From positions 10,298,468-10,362,467 of the forward strand of contig NW_025336479.1 of assembly GCF_004798865.1 (NCBI RefSeq): a DNA stretch of 64,000 bases, written 5' to 3'. This DNA comes from Varanus komodoensis (Eukaryota > Chordata > Lepidosauria > Squamata > Varanidae). This document shows positions 28,801-43,800 of the stretch, in pieces. A model generated the notes under the pieces. That model was not told the origin of the DNA, ran no database searches, and saw only the letters and a list, made by a program, of their open reading frames with translations. Numbering within the stretch: the stretch's first letter is position 1; every line of letters begins with the position of its first letter. A program made the translations under genes and the position numbers.

Positions 28801-31800
28801 GGATACTTCAATTGGTTCAGAATAGAGCTGCCAGGCTGCTGACGGGGACTGGACGTTATGTTCACATGACTCCAGTTCTCCGTCAGCTTCACTGGCTCCC
28901 CATTGAAGTCCGGGCCCAATTCAAGGTGTTGGTAATGACCTATAAAGCCCTAAACGGCTTGGGTCCTGGTTACCTGAAGGAGCGCTTACATCCATATTTG
29001 CCCAGTCGCCCCCTGAGATCGGCGGGAGAGGCCCTTCTCCGGGAGCCCTCAGTGAGAGAAATTAGGAGGGTGGCTACTCGGAGAAGGGCTTTCTCAGTGG
29101 TTGGTGCCTAAGTTATGGAATGCGCTCCCCAGAGAGGTCCGCCTGGCGCCGTCGTTATTTGTTTTTCGGCGCCAGGCAAAGACCTTTTTATTTAAGCAAC
29201 ATTTTAAATGCTAGCACAACTGAATTTTATCTGGCCAGGGCGGCTTATTTTATAATGTGTGTTTTAAATTATGATTATTTTATATGGATATTTTAACTTA
29301 TTGTTTTATCTAGTGTTGTAAGCCGCCCCGAGGCTTCGGCGAATGGGGCGGCATAAAAATGTTTTAATAAATAAAATAATAAATAAAATATGAACTAGAA
29401 ATAAGGGGGGCTGCACCAGCAGGAGTGCAGCCACCTAGGAAGCTGCTCCCTATGAATAGCAACAATATAACGGGCTGCCTCTATCCAATGGCAGTTCTGG
29501 TACCCAGGCAGCTGTGGTTGCCTGAACATAAAATGTAGGCTGAAGAGCCGAGTTCCCACACTGTAACACCCAGCAACAAAGCTCAGTGAAGCAAGGATGA
29601 GGGAGCTGGTGATATCAGGTCACATCCCAATCCTGGTCTATTCCAAACCAGCCTGTTTGGAGCAATTGTACAGATTCACCTGATGCAGAGAGAAAAGGAA
29701 TACAAGTTTTCCATGCCATCTAAAATGCCTCTTGATATAGCATTCCTCTATCCCCCTGTATAACTGATCTGCATGCCCACATGGCAGAAAGCCTATTAAA
29801 CATAACACCCCCTGCTTTGGGCCCCAAATATCATATCCACATACACTAGTTATCTAAGGTATAATTTTAATTGACCTGAAAGTTAAGTAAGGTTTTGTGA
29901 ATTGCTGCCTTGAATATGGAATGACAACAGCAATGCATCTATCTAGCATTCTTCCCTTTACTCACTAACTTTATGCCTTGCCTCTTTTGTCCTGCTGAGT
30001 AGCTCACACCTCATGACTATTCATCAATCATGTGACTATTATCTATGGAGAGCATAATCTCATGAATGCTTTTCCGGTTGGGGTGTTTCCCAAGAGGAGG
30101 AAACTATCAACACAATTTTATTAGTTTAATTTCACTATTAATAGTCTGTCTTCAAACAATAACAATTACAATTCCAAGTGACATAAGCTTTACAAGGGAC
30201 ACAATCAAATGGATTTTCTCCTTATCTAGATTCCAAATCATATTCAAAACCATGAAGATGGAGTTTTAAATTTCATTTTAATAGTCTTAATTTTATTTCA
30301 ATGATCAATGCAACCAGACTTCCCCAACTTAGTACTCTCCAAATGCTTTAGACTACAAAATTGAACATTCATTATCATTGGCCATACCAGTTGGGCTAAT
30401 GGGAACTGAAGTCCAAAAACATCTGGAGGGCACTGAATTGGGAAAAGCTGCCTTAACAAATGGAGAAAAGTCATGAACATTATATTAACTAGAGACTCTT
30501 TATCTGAATATATCTTGTCTCCTTCAATGAGATGTACTCTTTGTTCTCTTTCCAAGTCAGGGCACATTGACAAGCTTAAGAGGATCTAATCCTCACTCCA
30601 CTGATTTACACAAGCATTTCCCCTCCCTGTACGTTTGCCCAGGTATTTATTTATTAAAAGCTTTTCTAGCCCATCCACTACTAGAGTCTCAGGATGGCTT
30701 AGCTGACTTCAGTTTGAGGCTGATTCCCGGAAGTTCTATCCTTTCCTGAGGGACTACATGAGTGCACCTTCCTTCCATTGCATGTCCCTGGAGCAGACAG
30801 CCAACCAGTGTAGGAGCCAATTCAACACAAAACACAATTTAAGTGCTAGGTACATTTTATTTTTATTTTTTATTTTTTTTTCTATTTATATCCTGCCTTT
30901 TTCCTACAAAGGGCTCAAGGCAGCTTACATCATTCTCCTCCTCCATCTTATCCCCACAACAACCCTGTGAGGTAGGTTGGGCTGAGAGTCTGTGCCTGGC
31001 CCAAAGCCACCCAGTTGGCTCCATGGCTGAGTGGGGACTAGAACCCAGATCGTCTGAGTCCCAATCCCATGCTCTTAACCACTAAACCACACTGGCTCTC
31101 ATGATGAATGCCACCATAAACAATGACTCAGATCTATAAATGTTCCAACATAACCTCCTCAAGAATGTGTGTGGATATCAAAGCTCAGTAACTCCTAGAA
31201 ATTGTTTGAAACGTAATATGAGCCAGAAAATAGAGCACCTTGAGAAGTACTACATCAGAAGCTATGTAACAGCCATGTGCCATACCATCTAGACATCTAC
31301 AAGAGGTCAAACCACAACTAACCTATCAGAGTAGGCTCCCTTTCTCCACTGAGTTTCCCTAAACTAAAATCATGTGCATATCAGGTATTGATCATCCCTT
31401 TACCATAAAGAAGTGGTGGCAAACCTATGGCACACAGAGCCCTCTCTGTCAGTACACGAGCCAAGTCACCCCAGCATCGTCCCAGCAGTCGAACATAGAA
31501 TAACAGTACACTTAGGGGCCGTGTGCATGCTTGAAAAGCAGTAGCAACGCCAGGTGATGACATAACAAGCCGAAACTGATGAGCCGGGACTAGTCCAAGC
31601 TTTCGCAAAGCCAGTCAGTGCGCTGCCAAGGATACATATATATATTTGCTTGGACTAGCTGTAAGGTATTTTTTCTGAGATAAAACATCGGTTATCCGAT
31701 TTTATTGTGTTTAGAATGGGCAGAAATGATGAGCTGTGCAGAAAAACCTACTCAAGAAAGGCTTTTCAAAATCGCCCTCTTTTCAATGGAACATTCACCC

Positions 31801-34800
31801 TGTATTAGTGTTAGGAGTGTGCATCAGGGTAGGGTTGGGGTTAGAAAAACCAGGTGTCCTGGCATGATTTTGATGGTTGGAAGGTGTTTAGAATGGTCAG
31901 AAATGATGAGCTGTGCAGAAAAACCTACTCAAGAAACGGTTTTTCAAGTCATCCTCTTTTCACTGAAACTTTAGCCCCATGTTAGGGTTAAGGGTGTGCA
32001 CCAGGGTCGTCTTAGGGTTAGAAAAATGAGGTGTCCTCGCATGATTCTGATGTTTGGTATGTGTTTAAAATGGGGAGAAATGATGAGCTGTGCAGAAAAA
32101 CCTACTCAAGGAAGGCTTTTTCAAAATCACCCCTTTCAATAGTATTTTACCCCTATATTAGGGCTAGGTGTGCGCACCAGGGTAGGGTTAGCGCAGTGGT
32201 GGTGAACCTATGGCACGCTTCCCACAGTGGGCATGCAGAACTCTCCTTGGCACATGAGCCAAGTTGCCCCAGCTTCACTCTACCCACTGAGCATCGGAAA
32301 ACAGTGCACCCTGGGGCCATGTGCATGCTCAGAAAGGAGCAGCAACACCAGGTGATGACATCACTAGCCATGACTCTTTATCCGCCACTCGTCCAAACTT
32401 ACGCTTGGCCGGTCAGTCCTTTGCCATGGATACTCAGATACACATACACATACACATACATATTTGCTTGGACTGGCTATGAGTTGTTTTTCCTAAACTA
32501 AAACCACAGTTTTCAGGTTTTATTGTACTGCTGGCACTTTGCGATAGATAAGTGGGTTTTATGTTGCAATTTGGGCACTCGGTCTCTAAAAGGTTCACTA
32601 TCACTGCCCGCAGATTTATTTTGTTTTTATCAAAAATAATAACAAAATAACCTCTGCTTCAGTAATCAAAAGAAAGAGAAAGGAAGCATTAGTAAGCAAT
32701 GCACTTTTAGTACAACCATAAGTTTAGTCCAGGGATCTCAAACTCAACTTACCTGGGGGCCACTGCAAGTAGAGTCTGAGTGAGGCTGGGCTTTATCAAG
32801 TATTCCACCACCGTGGTGGTGGTGGGCCGCTCATCCCACGTGGCTCCCGGAGGCCGGCCCGGGCGCCGCCGGTGCTTTGAAGGCCGCAGGGCCCCTCCCC
32901 CGTGCCCCCCCATCCCGGCAATTGGCCCACGGGCTGCGAATTTGAGACCCCTGGTTTAGTCAAAGTTCGTACATGAGCTTATCCCGAAAACTAAAACACT
33001 AATGATAGAGAGTAAAATGAAAGGCAGCATTTTGTTCAGTCTGCACCTTTAGGCAAAACTGACCTGATCCCCTTTTGCCAAATTAATACGTTGATCAGAA
33101 TTCTTCTTCTTCACTTGCCACACTTCTCTGAATTTTGCAATATAGTACTTGTTTCTAAATATTACCATGTGTAAAAATACATATTTTAGTTTAAAATGCA
33201 CACAAAATGCATATTTTGTAAAACAAGTAAGTCTAAAACTAAAGCATCTTTTTGTGCAAATTGTTTAATTAGCAGTTTGAGACAGGATGAAACAGACCTA
33301 TAAGTGAATGCAAGTGCAGAAGGAGAATTATCTGATCCATTAATCACAAGTGAATTGGACGCAGGGCCTTCAGTGCAAATAGAACTCACATCTCAGCTCT
33401 GCATGCTGAGTATTAAACTATGGATGTCAGTTCTCACTGCTATAACAATTCATTACACCCCCAATGTTAACAGTACAAATATTCTATTTATTGCAGCATT
33501 TCTTCTTACAGAAGTGGGTAAAGTTGCTATATGGAATCTGCCCATCTCATTCAATGACAGCTATCAAGCACCAGAAGACCAAGGAATAAAAAAGGAAATT
33601 TAATCCTAATGGGGTTTAATTCCATTCCACTTTATGTAACCACAATTCTTGAAGCAGTGTTCAAACAATAATTCCCAAGCACCTGCCTCTTCTGAATCCA
33701 GGTGGCACTCAAGAGCACGGCTGTTTATCTGGGGTAGCACCCCATTTAACAAAAATTCTTCCCAGACTCTTTTCTTTTAAACACTCTTTTATTATCCACA
33801 TAATTTGGTTGATTATTTGACTGCTCCTGCCATTGCTGTTCTTTTTAAATTAATCATTTCTTCCCTTTTCATGGACAATGTGATAATTTCAAATACTATT
33901 TGTGAACAATGGGAATTCAAGAGAGAAAATTCAACAAGAAAAAAGAGAAAAAAGATGTCAATATAGTGCCTTCATTAGGAGTTTCACATGCACACTTTTT
34001 GTCACCAGATTGTATTTGTATATTATGGCTGATCTGGTTTTACTGTGACTGTCTTGGAAATGGATCAGTAGAAAGGTGGGATATCAACATGTCAGATAAA
34101 CAGAATAAAAGTAGCATATCAAGGTATGTGGTAAACTATGTCCCTGGCTCACACTTTTTGTTTTATTTTTCATCTTATGAGGCACTTGTTACTCACCTGA
34201 ACAGCCACCACTGATAGAACCTCAACAGAGATTCTGTTAAACTCATCAAAGCAGCCCCAAGCACCAGTCTGAGAAAGACCTTTGTAAATGTTTCCACAAG
34301 ACTGCAACAAATGCAGAGAGAGAGAGGGGGGGGGGGGAGAGAATGATCAGCAAAATTACCCAGAGAATCTGTATCAGTGCAAAGTATGCAATCTATTCCC
34401 AACCTCATAAGCAATTTAGGGCATCTACTAACTTTGTCCTGCAGGGCATAGGATAGATCAGAGTCCCAGGTGCAACTGGGGAAGAAGATACTGAGGTCAG
34501 AAATAGGAGTCAGACTTCAAAGGGCCCTTGCTCCACCCTCAAAGCCAGACCAGTTCTTTCTTTGCTGGTTGGGCTTCAGAGATGGAAAACTACCTCTGAA
34601 GCTGGTGTGGGGTGTGGGGAAGGGAGCAGCAAGCACCACCATCTTCCAAAGAATTCCAGTAATGCCTCAACTGCTCTCCTTCTTGTAAAGAGGAGGAAAA
34701 CATTTCAACATGTTTTGGAGGGCTAGCAAAAAGCAGAGGCGATCCTAGCCTCCATGCTCATTCTGTCTTCCATTGGATGTCTGTAATTCTCTGCATTTGG

Positions 34801-37800
34801 ATTACAAAAAGCCACACTCCACACTGTCCTGGGGGAGTTCTGAAGGTGTTTATCAAAGACCTGAGAAACTAAAGACAAACGAAGGCAATGACCAGCACAA
34901 ATGAGCTTCTCAACTGCACATTTTACTGCATACATGCAGTAACCCCATTTGATGCTGACTGGTTTTGTCAACAGCAGCAGTGAGTTCCAAATACATTGAA
35001 AACACACCACCTAGCTGCATTTTGTCTAGGCAACAATACAGCAAATGCAGCTGAGGAGGTTTCATTTCCACATCAGATGCTGAAAACCTCCCTCACCAAG
35101 TCAGCATTCCACTGGTGGAAGCTAAAAGTGTTTTCAGAAGCTTGGGAACCACCTTCTTGAGAACAAAGAACTTGCTGAGGTCACATAGTGATATTTTCTC
35201 ACAAGAGCAAAATAAATAGCATTGGAGAAGGGGGGAATAAAGGGAACGTGGACACTACATCTTCCCAGGGAAAAATTTCTAAAAATCCACTAGAGTACTG
35301 TTGTATTTTGTGCTATTCCCATTAGTTCTGATGCAGCTCATGCCCCAAAAAGTAGGTGAAAGAGAAAGAATATAAAGTATGTCGATGGGGAATTTATCAA
35401 AATGAACCTGAAATGCAACTCCTCTGCAACTTCAAATGTAATAATAAGTATGTTTATCTTGATTTTTGATGAAGTTTTAAATTTCTCATCCCCCACCCCA
35501 ACCCCATACCAGCATATAGTTCTGATCAAGAACCCTTTTACACCTCCCTACACTCAGCAGTGGTTTAAACTTCTGTGCTGCTGGGCTGGGGTTTGAATCT
35601 ACAGATGGGGTGAGCTCCCATTGCTTTGTCCCAGCTTCTGCCAACCTTGCAGTTCGAAAGCATATAAATGCAAGTGGATAAATAGGTACCACTTTGGTGG
35701 GAAGGTAACAGTGTTCTGTGCACCTTGGTGTTCAGTCATGCTGGCCACATGACCACCAAAACTGTCTGTGGACAAACGCTGGCTCCCTCGGCTAGGAAAT
35801 GGAGATGAGCACCGCCCCCTAGAGTCAAACATGACTGGCCTTTAATGTCATGGGGAAACCTTTATCTTTACCTTTTTACATGGCAACAGCATGAGAAAGC
35901 TGTCACTTTTCACTTTTCAAGCAAAGTAAGTGACTTCTCTTTCACCCTGCCTTGGTGCCTCTTAACATTAAAATAAAATTAACTTAAATTAACACGTTTG
36001 TATTCTTAACTGTTTCTGAACAGTTACCTTATAGTCCATTTGCTCTGAGCAGTTGAAAACATATACCATGATGCCAAGAGCTCGGCCCAGATCCTTGGTT
36101 GTCTCAGTCTTCCCAGTACCAGCTGGCCCTGCAGGAGCTCCACTCATAGTTAAGTGCAAGGACTGGGTGAGAGTGATGTAGCACCTTCCGTGTTCAGAGA
36201 AGAAGGAAAACAGAAAGGAGTGACATTTGTGCTAAACACAGTCTGCTCCCAAGCCAATAATCAAGCAAGTGACAGGGAATTCTGTGGCAGGGTCCAAAAT
36301 GGCTCTCATAAGAACATAACAAAAGCCAGGCTGGATCAGACCAATCGTTCATCCAGTCCAGCACTCTGAATAGATGGTGGCAAATCAGTCGCCCACAGGA
36401 TCCCTCAAGCAGGATGGGTGCAAGACCTCTTCCTGCCCAAGCTCCTCAGCAACTGGTGTACACAGGCAGGCCACCTCTGGTGAGGGAGGAAACACACAGC
36501 CAGCAAGACTAGAAGCCACTGGTAGCCTCCTCCCTCATGCATCTGTCCAATCTCTTTTTAAAGCCATCCAAATTGGTGGCCATAACTGCTTCCCATAGCA
36601 GCAAAGTCCATAGTTTAATCATGTGCTGTGTGAAGTACTTCATTTTATCCCACCAACCAGCTTCATGGAATCACCCTGGTTTTGAGTATTGTGGGAGAGG
36701 GAGAAAAATCCCTCCCTCTCCACTTTCTCTACACCATGCATTATTTTAAATGCCTCTATCATGTCTCCCCTTACCTGCCTTTTTTCTGAGTGAAACAGTT
36801 CCAGTTCTTATAGCCGCTCCTCAAAGACCTGATCATTTTTATATTGTTAATCATTTTTACTTGTTTTATACTTTGTTGTAAACTGCCCAGAGAGCTTTGG
36901 CTATTGTTGTTGTTGTTATTAATATTATCATTATCATTATTATTATTGCTGTCCTCCTCTGTGATTTTTCCAACTCAATAATGTCCTTTTTCAGGTAACA
37001 TGACCAAAATTGAACACATTCCAAGCATGGTCACACCAAAGATTTGTAAAAAGGGGAGTAAGATTTTAATAGTTCTATTTTCTATTCCATTCCTAATCAG
37101 GCCTAGCATGAAGTTTGCCTTTTTCACAAGAGCTGCACATTGGGCCTACATATTCATCAGGCCCTGAATCAACACTACTGAATATGTAGACAACATTCAT
37201 TGTCCACCACTACCCCAAGATCCTTTCTCGCTCAGTCACTGCTAGCTCAGATCCCATCACCTTACACTTGAAGTTGGGATTGTTTGTCCCAACATGCATC
37301 ACTTAACATTTGGTTACATTTGCCATTTTGATACTCCTTCTCCCAGCTTGGAGAGATCCCTTTGGAGCTCCTCACAATCCCTTTTGCTTTTAACCATCCT
37401 AAATGGTTTGGTGTCATCAACAAGCTTGGCCACTTCACTACTAACTCCTAATCTAAGATCATTTATGAATAGGTTTAAATGCATTGGTCCTAATACTGTG
37501 GGACTCCACTGGCAATCTCTCCATCGGAAGAAATTGCCATTTATTCCCACCCTCTCTTCTGCTCTTTAGCCAGTTAGCAATCCATAAGGGGACCCCCCTC
37601 CCCCTTTTATTCCATGACTGCTTTAGTTTGCTCAGGAGTCTTTGGTGAGGGACTTCGTCAAAAGACTTTTGGAAGTCCAAGTAAACAATCTCTACTGGAT
37701 TGCATCTGTTGATGTGCTTACTGACACTCTCAAAGAACTGTAACAGCTTAATGAGATTACTTTTCCTCACAGATACCATGCTGTTTTTTTCTTTCAGCAG

Positions 37801-40800
37801 GGCTTGTCCCTCTATGTGCTTACTGAGTCTAATGTTTTCAAACAGTTTATCTAGAACAGCTGTTAAGCTGACTGGCCTGCAATTTTCCAGATCCTCCCAG
37901 TTCCCTTTTTAAAAATTGGTTTTACACTGGCCATCCTCCAATCCTCTGATACAAGGGAGTTATTAAATATTTTGGTAAGAAGATTAGCAATTTCATGTTT
38001 CAGTTCTTTGAGAACTCTAGGATGGATATCATCTGGATCAGGTGATTTGCTGACCTTCTGTTTGTCAATAAGGCTGAGAATCTCATCTTTGTCACTGCTA
38101 TCTGCCTTAATTCCTCAAACTCCTTTCTAGGATACATAAAGCTCAGGAATGGTTATCTGCTCTACATCGTCTGCTGTGAAGACTGACAAAACAAAATTCA
38201 TTTGGCTTCCCTGCAATCTTCTCATTCCCCTTAGTGCTCCTTTTATTCCATTATCATCCAATGGTCCAACTGCTTTCTTAACTGCTTTCTTCTGATAAAT
38301 TTAAAGGACTCTTTAGAGTTGGCCTGGATGTTGTTAGTGATGTGCTCAAACTGTTTCCTTGCTTCTGTTTGCTTACATCTCCTGCATGCAAGCTTTTGGA
38401 CCTTTCTGTTCATTTGTTTGCTTGTTTTTAATTTGGGCAAGACTTCCATTTTTCAAAGGAAGCTTTCTTCCCCCTAATAGCTTTCTTGACTCTACACATT
38501 AACCATGCTGGCAATTTCCTGGACTTCATGCTACCTTTCCTCACTTATGGCATGCATATTATCTATGCCTCTCTTATAGTGTTTTTGAGTTATCTCCAAG
38601 CACTTTGAAGTGATTTAAACTTCTTGATTCCCCTCTTCAGCTTCTTTCTTACCAGTTCCTGAGGTCTCCAGATGGTCATGACCTCTTCCTTTGGCTCTAC
38701 TCCTGTTCCACCAATGATTTGGTGCTTTCCTGGCTTTTCTGCATTTCCCCCTTCTTAAAGGTTGAAATGCCTCCCCTAAGTCTATGTTACTGGCAGTAAG
38801 AGTTTTGAATTAAAATATTACAATCCACCAATGGTGCCCACAAATCTTTGGACTGGAACAATGCAGGCACCCTGCTGAACATGGAATGTTGGTCTAAGAT
38901 AATGTTGGGTATTAAGTTCCGGGGATTTGTGAATCAAAGGAGCCTGCATCATTGATAGCATGGGTGGACAACAAGAGGCCCTCTAGATGTTTTGGCCTAT
39001 AACTCCTATCAGTCCTAGCTAGCTATCATAGCCAAGAGTGAGGGTTGATGTAATTTCTACCCCAGAGCATCCAAAGGGCCAAATATTGCCCAGTCCTGAT
39101 TACCAGTTACTCTGACCACAGTCGTCTCCCAAAGACCAGATCACTTACAGGACTCTCTTTCTGGTGGGGAGCTCAGAAATTCTGAGAAGCACTTTATGTT
39201 TGGACCCAGAAAGTGGTCTCTGCCAGCAGCTTGGATTTTTGGTACATAGAAGTCCTCCTTTAAGCCCCCGTCACATGGAAACCCAGTGTTGTACTGCATC
39301 TTCCTGCAACTGCTCCCTTTCCTGATCTTATGAGCTAGAAATTTACTGGAACTGAATTGAATCCCCTCCCTTTGACGTAATGGACCTCCAGAACCAATTT
39401 CATGTAGAAATAGCACACTGCTGAAAAAGAAAAGGCAGACTGTCTAACAACTTGCCAAGCTAAATTACTACACGAGTGCCAGCTTCCCACATGTGAAGCC
39501 TTCCAAGCATCTACCTGTCTGTCAAAGGAGTGATCACAAGGCGTGGTGTGTTTCCAAGGTATTCATAGGAGTACAGGAATTGTGCATCACAAATGTTTGC
39601 ATAGCAGTGCTTCTCCTCATCTGCCCACCGGTGCCGGAGTTGTGACAGCCACAGGAACACTTGTGCATTGTCCACCTTCAAAAGTAGAGCAGAAAATCAA
39701 TAAAAACACTGAGGAGTTGGTACTGGCTCCAGCTGGATATCCCAAGTTCTCTCCTAAACTTCCCATCTTCATCCAAGTTCCTTTTGTGCAGAGTCTGAGG
39801 CACCTGCCCAAGTAACAAAGGTGAAGGAAGGTGGCAAAACTATATGGAATGGACAGAGAAAACAGATCAGAATCAGAGCTGGCCAGCTTCAACTGTGAAC
39901 ACAAGAATTAAATTCGTCTGACATGGCCAAAGGGAGAACATGATCAAAATCAAGCTTAGACAATAGTGTGTGTGAGGAATGCTGTTCAAACAAAAGAAGT
40001 CAAAGGCTCCATTGAGGATGCTCAAGCCCTTGGATGTGCTTGAAATTGCTCTTTGGTTGCCTTGGCTTTCAAGTGATGCCTCCCAGAAAATTCCTCACTT
40101 GAAAAATTTGTATGACTGCCAGAAATCCTGTATGACTTACTTCTCTTTTCTGGTTACTGATAGTTACAGCCAATCAGATGTGAGGTTATTTGAAATTCTG
40201 TAACATACCATGCAGTCATTATTATTTATTTGCTGATGATGGTGATGATGTTGTATCCAGCCATTCCACCAAATGATACACAAGGCAACTCACAACAAAA
40301 GTGCAAGTATAATATAATGAAATGGAACAACAATAAAATACAAAATAAAACACACAAAATCAAGGCAGGTAAAGCATGAAAATTCATTAGCAATCAGTTA
40401 AACCAAATTTCAACATATTTGTAAGTCAGTTTATGGACCAAAAGCCTACATAAATAATGAACTATTTGCCTACACACACAAAGTCACCTCAACTAGGCTG
40501 GATGGGCCTTTCTTGGCAAGGAATTCCAGAAATTGTGAGCAGTCACCAAGAACTTCCCCTTGCAAGGAAGGGAAGGGCAAGGAATCGACTCAAGTGGGAG
40601 GAGCCGGGTAAAAATGTAGCCCGCAACTTTTCCACAACAACATCAGCCCATCATAGTCCTGACTTCAGCAGTTTTATTACTGAAAAAAACTGGTCCCAAG
40701 AACCCATGAGTTGGGATGTGTGGGGGCAGGACAAGTTTTCCTAAGACGCCATCTCACTGCTGATTGACCACCTACTCATCCTCCCTGGCGGAGCACAACC

Positions 40801-43800
40801 TCCTCAAAAGGAATTGGCCATCCCAAGAGAAAGCACTTGGAAAAGACACTGACGCTCACAGTGTGCAACAAACCTTTTGAGCTATCATCTTGGCCACCAC
40901 ATCTCGAGCATGCACATCTATGGTGCAGATGGTCATGATCTTCTGCCTGTCACCCTTGGAGAGCTGTCCAATGAGCATGGTGATCAGGGTGTTCAGCTGA
41001 GCCACCTGCTTCTTGTAGTACTCCTTCATGGCATTCTCATAGCCTTCTTCCAACCTGGCAAAGGCAATCCCAACCTCTGTGGTCCACCAGATTTGGGTAC
41101 AAGTAAGTGCCACCTTGGAAAGGGAAAGAAATTCAGTAACTTTTGCTGAGCCAACAATGATGGATGGGTGAGTTTTTTGGCCAGATTCTGCGATTTCTTT
41201 TAATGTACGTAAGACTATCCATGAAGCAATACATCAATCCGTGTCAGAAAACAAACACATATCTGAAGGGAATTTTTTTATTTAAATTTTATTAAATCAA
41301 TTAATAAACAAAAACATACAAATCCATAACATACACAAGAATATTATGCAATACAAATAAGGGAATTTCTATGAGTGAGAATTCATGGTAATTCCTGGAA
41401 GGTTATGTAGATGTTGTACACTGACACTTTAGTCATGTTCTGCTTCTTGATTCTTGTGCCAGTGTAGGAAAATACTGCAGCTGAATAAGCACAGAGATAC
41501 TTGAGGACTTTCTCTAGTTCTTCTGGGACATCCTGCCTTTCCTCACTTCTGCATCTCTCCAGCAATAACTAGTTTTTCCCAGTTTTACAGGCCAATGTTC
41601 TGAGACAGTGGCAAACCATCACACAAAAAAACACAGCAGGAAGAGAGTCAAAAGGTAAAGAGCAATTATCCCAAAGCAGAAGGTGTTTCAAAGACCATCC
41701 CTACCATATGGTTATGGTCACAAAAGATCAAGCCATCAGGGCATTAACGAAAAGCTGGAATTTAAACACTGCTGATCCCAATGGTATCCCCCGCTGGCCA
41801 CCTGTGTCAGGTAATCTATGAGAAGCCATTAAAATGTGCATAAGTAGCATGAGATATAGAGTTACTGCCACTTAAATGTCAAAGGATGGAAAGGAGAGGT
41901 TAACAGATACTGCAGTTTGAAGTAAAACGTCAGGAGGGTATAATTATTTAAACATGAGAAAAGGTAGAATAAAAGCTGAATTTTTTCCACACTTCTAAAA
42001 ACTGAAAAAAAACCCACCAACGTTTTTTCTCAGTGTCCAAATTAGACTGCATGCCTAGAAAAAAGAACCTCTACTCAATGTATTATAAAAAGAGAAGTCA
42101 TTTCCCCTCAAGCTTCTATTTATTAGAGGCTAGAAGGAAATGACTTTGCTTTTCATTTTATAAGCAAAACAAAACCCCTCTGAGCTGTAAAACCATCTGA
42201 TAAACTTCAGTCACTGGCAACCTAATTCTTAAAGCACTGACCTGCTTCAAGAGTGATTAAAATGAACCCTGTGTTCATACAGAAAAATAAAACCATTTAA
42301 GCAGCAACTGGACTGTGCCTTTGTTCTTTTTGCTCCAGTTATGGGACACCTCAATCTTCCTGATGTGGACTAGCAGGGCAAGCACCAACGGCAGGCATGA
42401 GTGGGCATCTTATAAGGGCCTACACCCCAAGAGCAGCCCACAGCCCCTGCCCCGCCCCTCCTTTTCTCCACTGTAGCCTGCCTGTTCACCTTCATTTTAC
42501 TCAGGCCCAGACAACAGATGTGGGGAGGAGGAGGAGTTGGTGCCACAGCCTGCTTGCTGACTGGTTCTCTGCCTGTCAAGTGAAGAAATGATATTGGTGA
42601 TGAGAAAAAGGATGAGGGGCAAGAGCAGCAGATGACAGCAGCTGTGAGAAAGTAGAGACATTCCCTTTCAGAATGTCTTGCCCAAGTGCCCTGAAAAGGA
42701 GTCTGCACTATGGACCAGAATAGAGATTCCACCTTGGGGAGATTTTCCAAGACTATTTAAGATTAAAATATGTAGCCCGTGTTAATTATTCTTCACACTA
42801 CAATGGTAAAAACATTCTGGGTGATTTTTAAAAGAGAGTTCTTGCTACCTATTTAATATAGGATTGCTCTCTCAATCGCGGGCAAGATTAGGACCATGCT
42901 GTTCTTTTGTCGGGGTAGGAAATTAGAATACAGCTTTTAAAAATCTTATTAAAGAGCTACTCTTAATGCTTTACTGTTGACCTTTATTTCTTCCTGGGCT
43001 TGGCTTTACATTTCTTATCCGCTTTCTGGAGTTCTTGAGCTACACATGCCTCTGATTCTCCCTTGGGTTTTATCCCTAGCAAGGAACATTTGGTAGACAT
43101 CTCTTATTAATACCAAAGCTTTGTTTTCCACAACCTTCATAGGACTCTGCTTCATAGTAATCCAATGGGTTGCTCCTGCTCTCTGAACTCCAGCCCACAA
43201 ACCAATGTTGAACACTGATATTAACAACCAGAAACACCAAAGCTACATGGGCAGTGCCTCTTAATAAGCAACCCCACTTATCTTCAGAGAAGGACAGATT
43301 ACTGCTGGTCCTATACAAGAGGACTACCCCAGGTTCCAGAAGTGGCAGATGCTCAGGAGTAGAAGGCAAACAGGGCTCCACCAGATACATCCTGTACAAA
43401 GATCGTTTAAGCAGGGACAAAAACAAAGCAGTACCTGTGCAGGATAGTCAAAAAGCCATTGTTCTCTAGCCTTTTCCTCATAAGCCATCACAGCCTCCGT
43501 CATCTCATGCCTCACAGTGGCCCGCATGCTGTCCAGCACTCGGTTCAGCCAGCTCTCCACCTAGAGAAAAAGAAACCAGGTATTTCCCATCTACGTTACA
43601 CTCCCTGGAGATGGTTCTTTGTTTGCTCCTCATAACTACAAAAGGTATTTGTCGTGCTGCATCTCTAACAAAAAGCCCAGGCATTGTTTCATACTTGGGA
43701 CTGGCTCAATCTTCCCTGCTTGCTAGCAAACACCCACATCCTACAGCCTCTGAGGGCTGTCAAGAAGTAATTGCAGTGGCTGTTAAGTAGTTATATCCCC

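Noticed and set aside
32725-32970. GC-rich 240-bp block considered as a CpG island or promoter
   Set aside because: It has hAT-type ends and an 8-bp target duplication; the GC content belongs to the MITE.
36905-36950. TTG/ATT run taken alone as a microsatellite
   Set aside because: It looks like the tail of a small element inserted in the CR1 copy, so it is described there.
42370-42750. Minus-strand ORF of 126 codons
   Set aside because: Overlaps a plus-strand ORF, low-complexity proline/cysteine text, no splice borders of interest.
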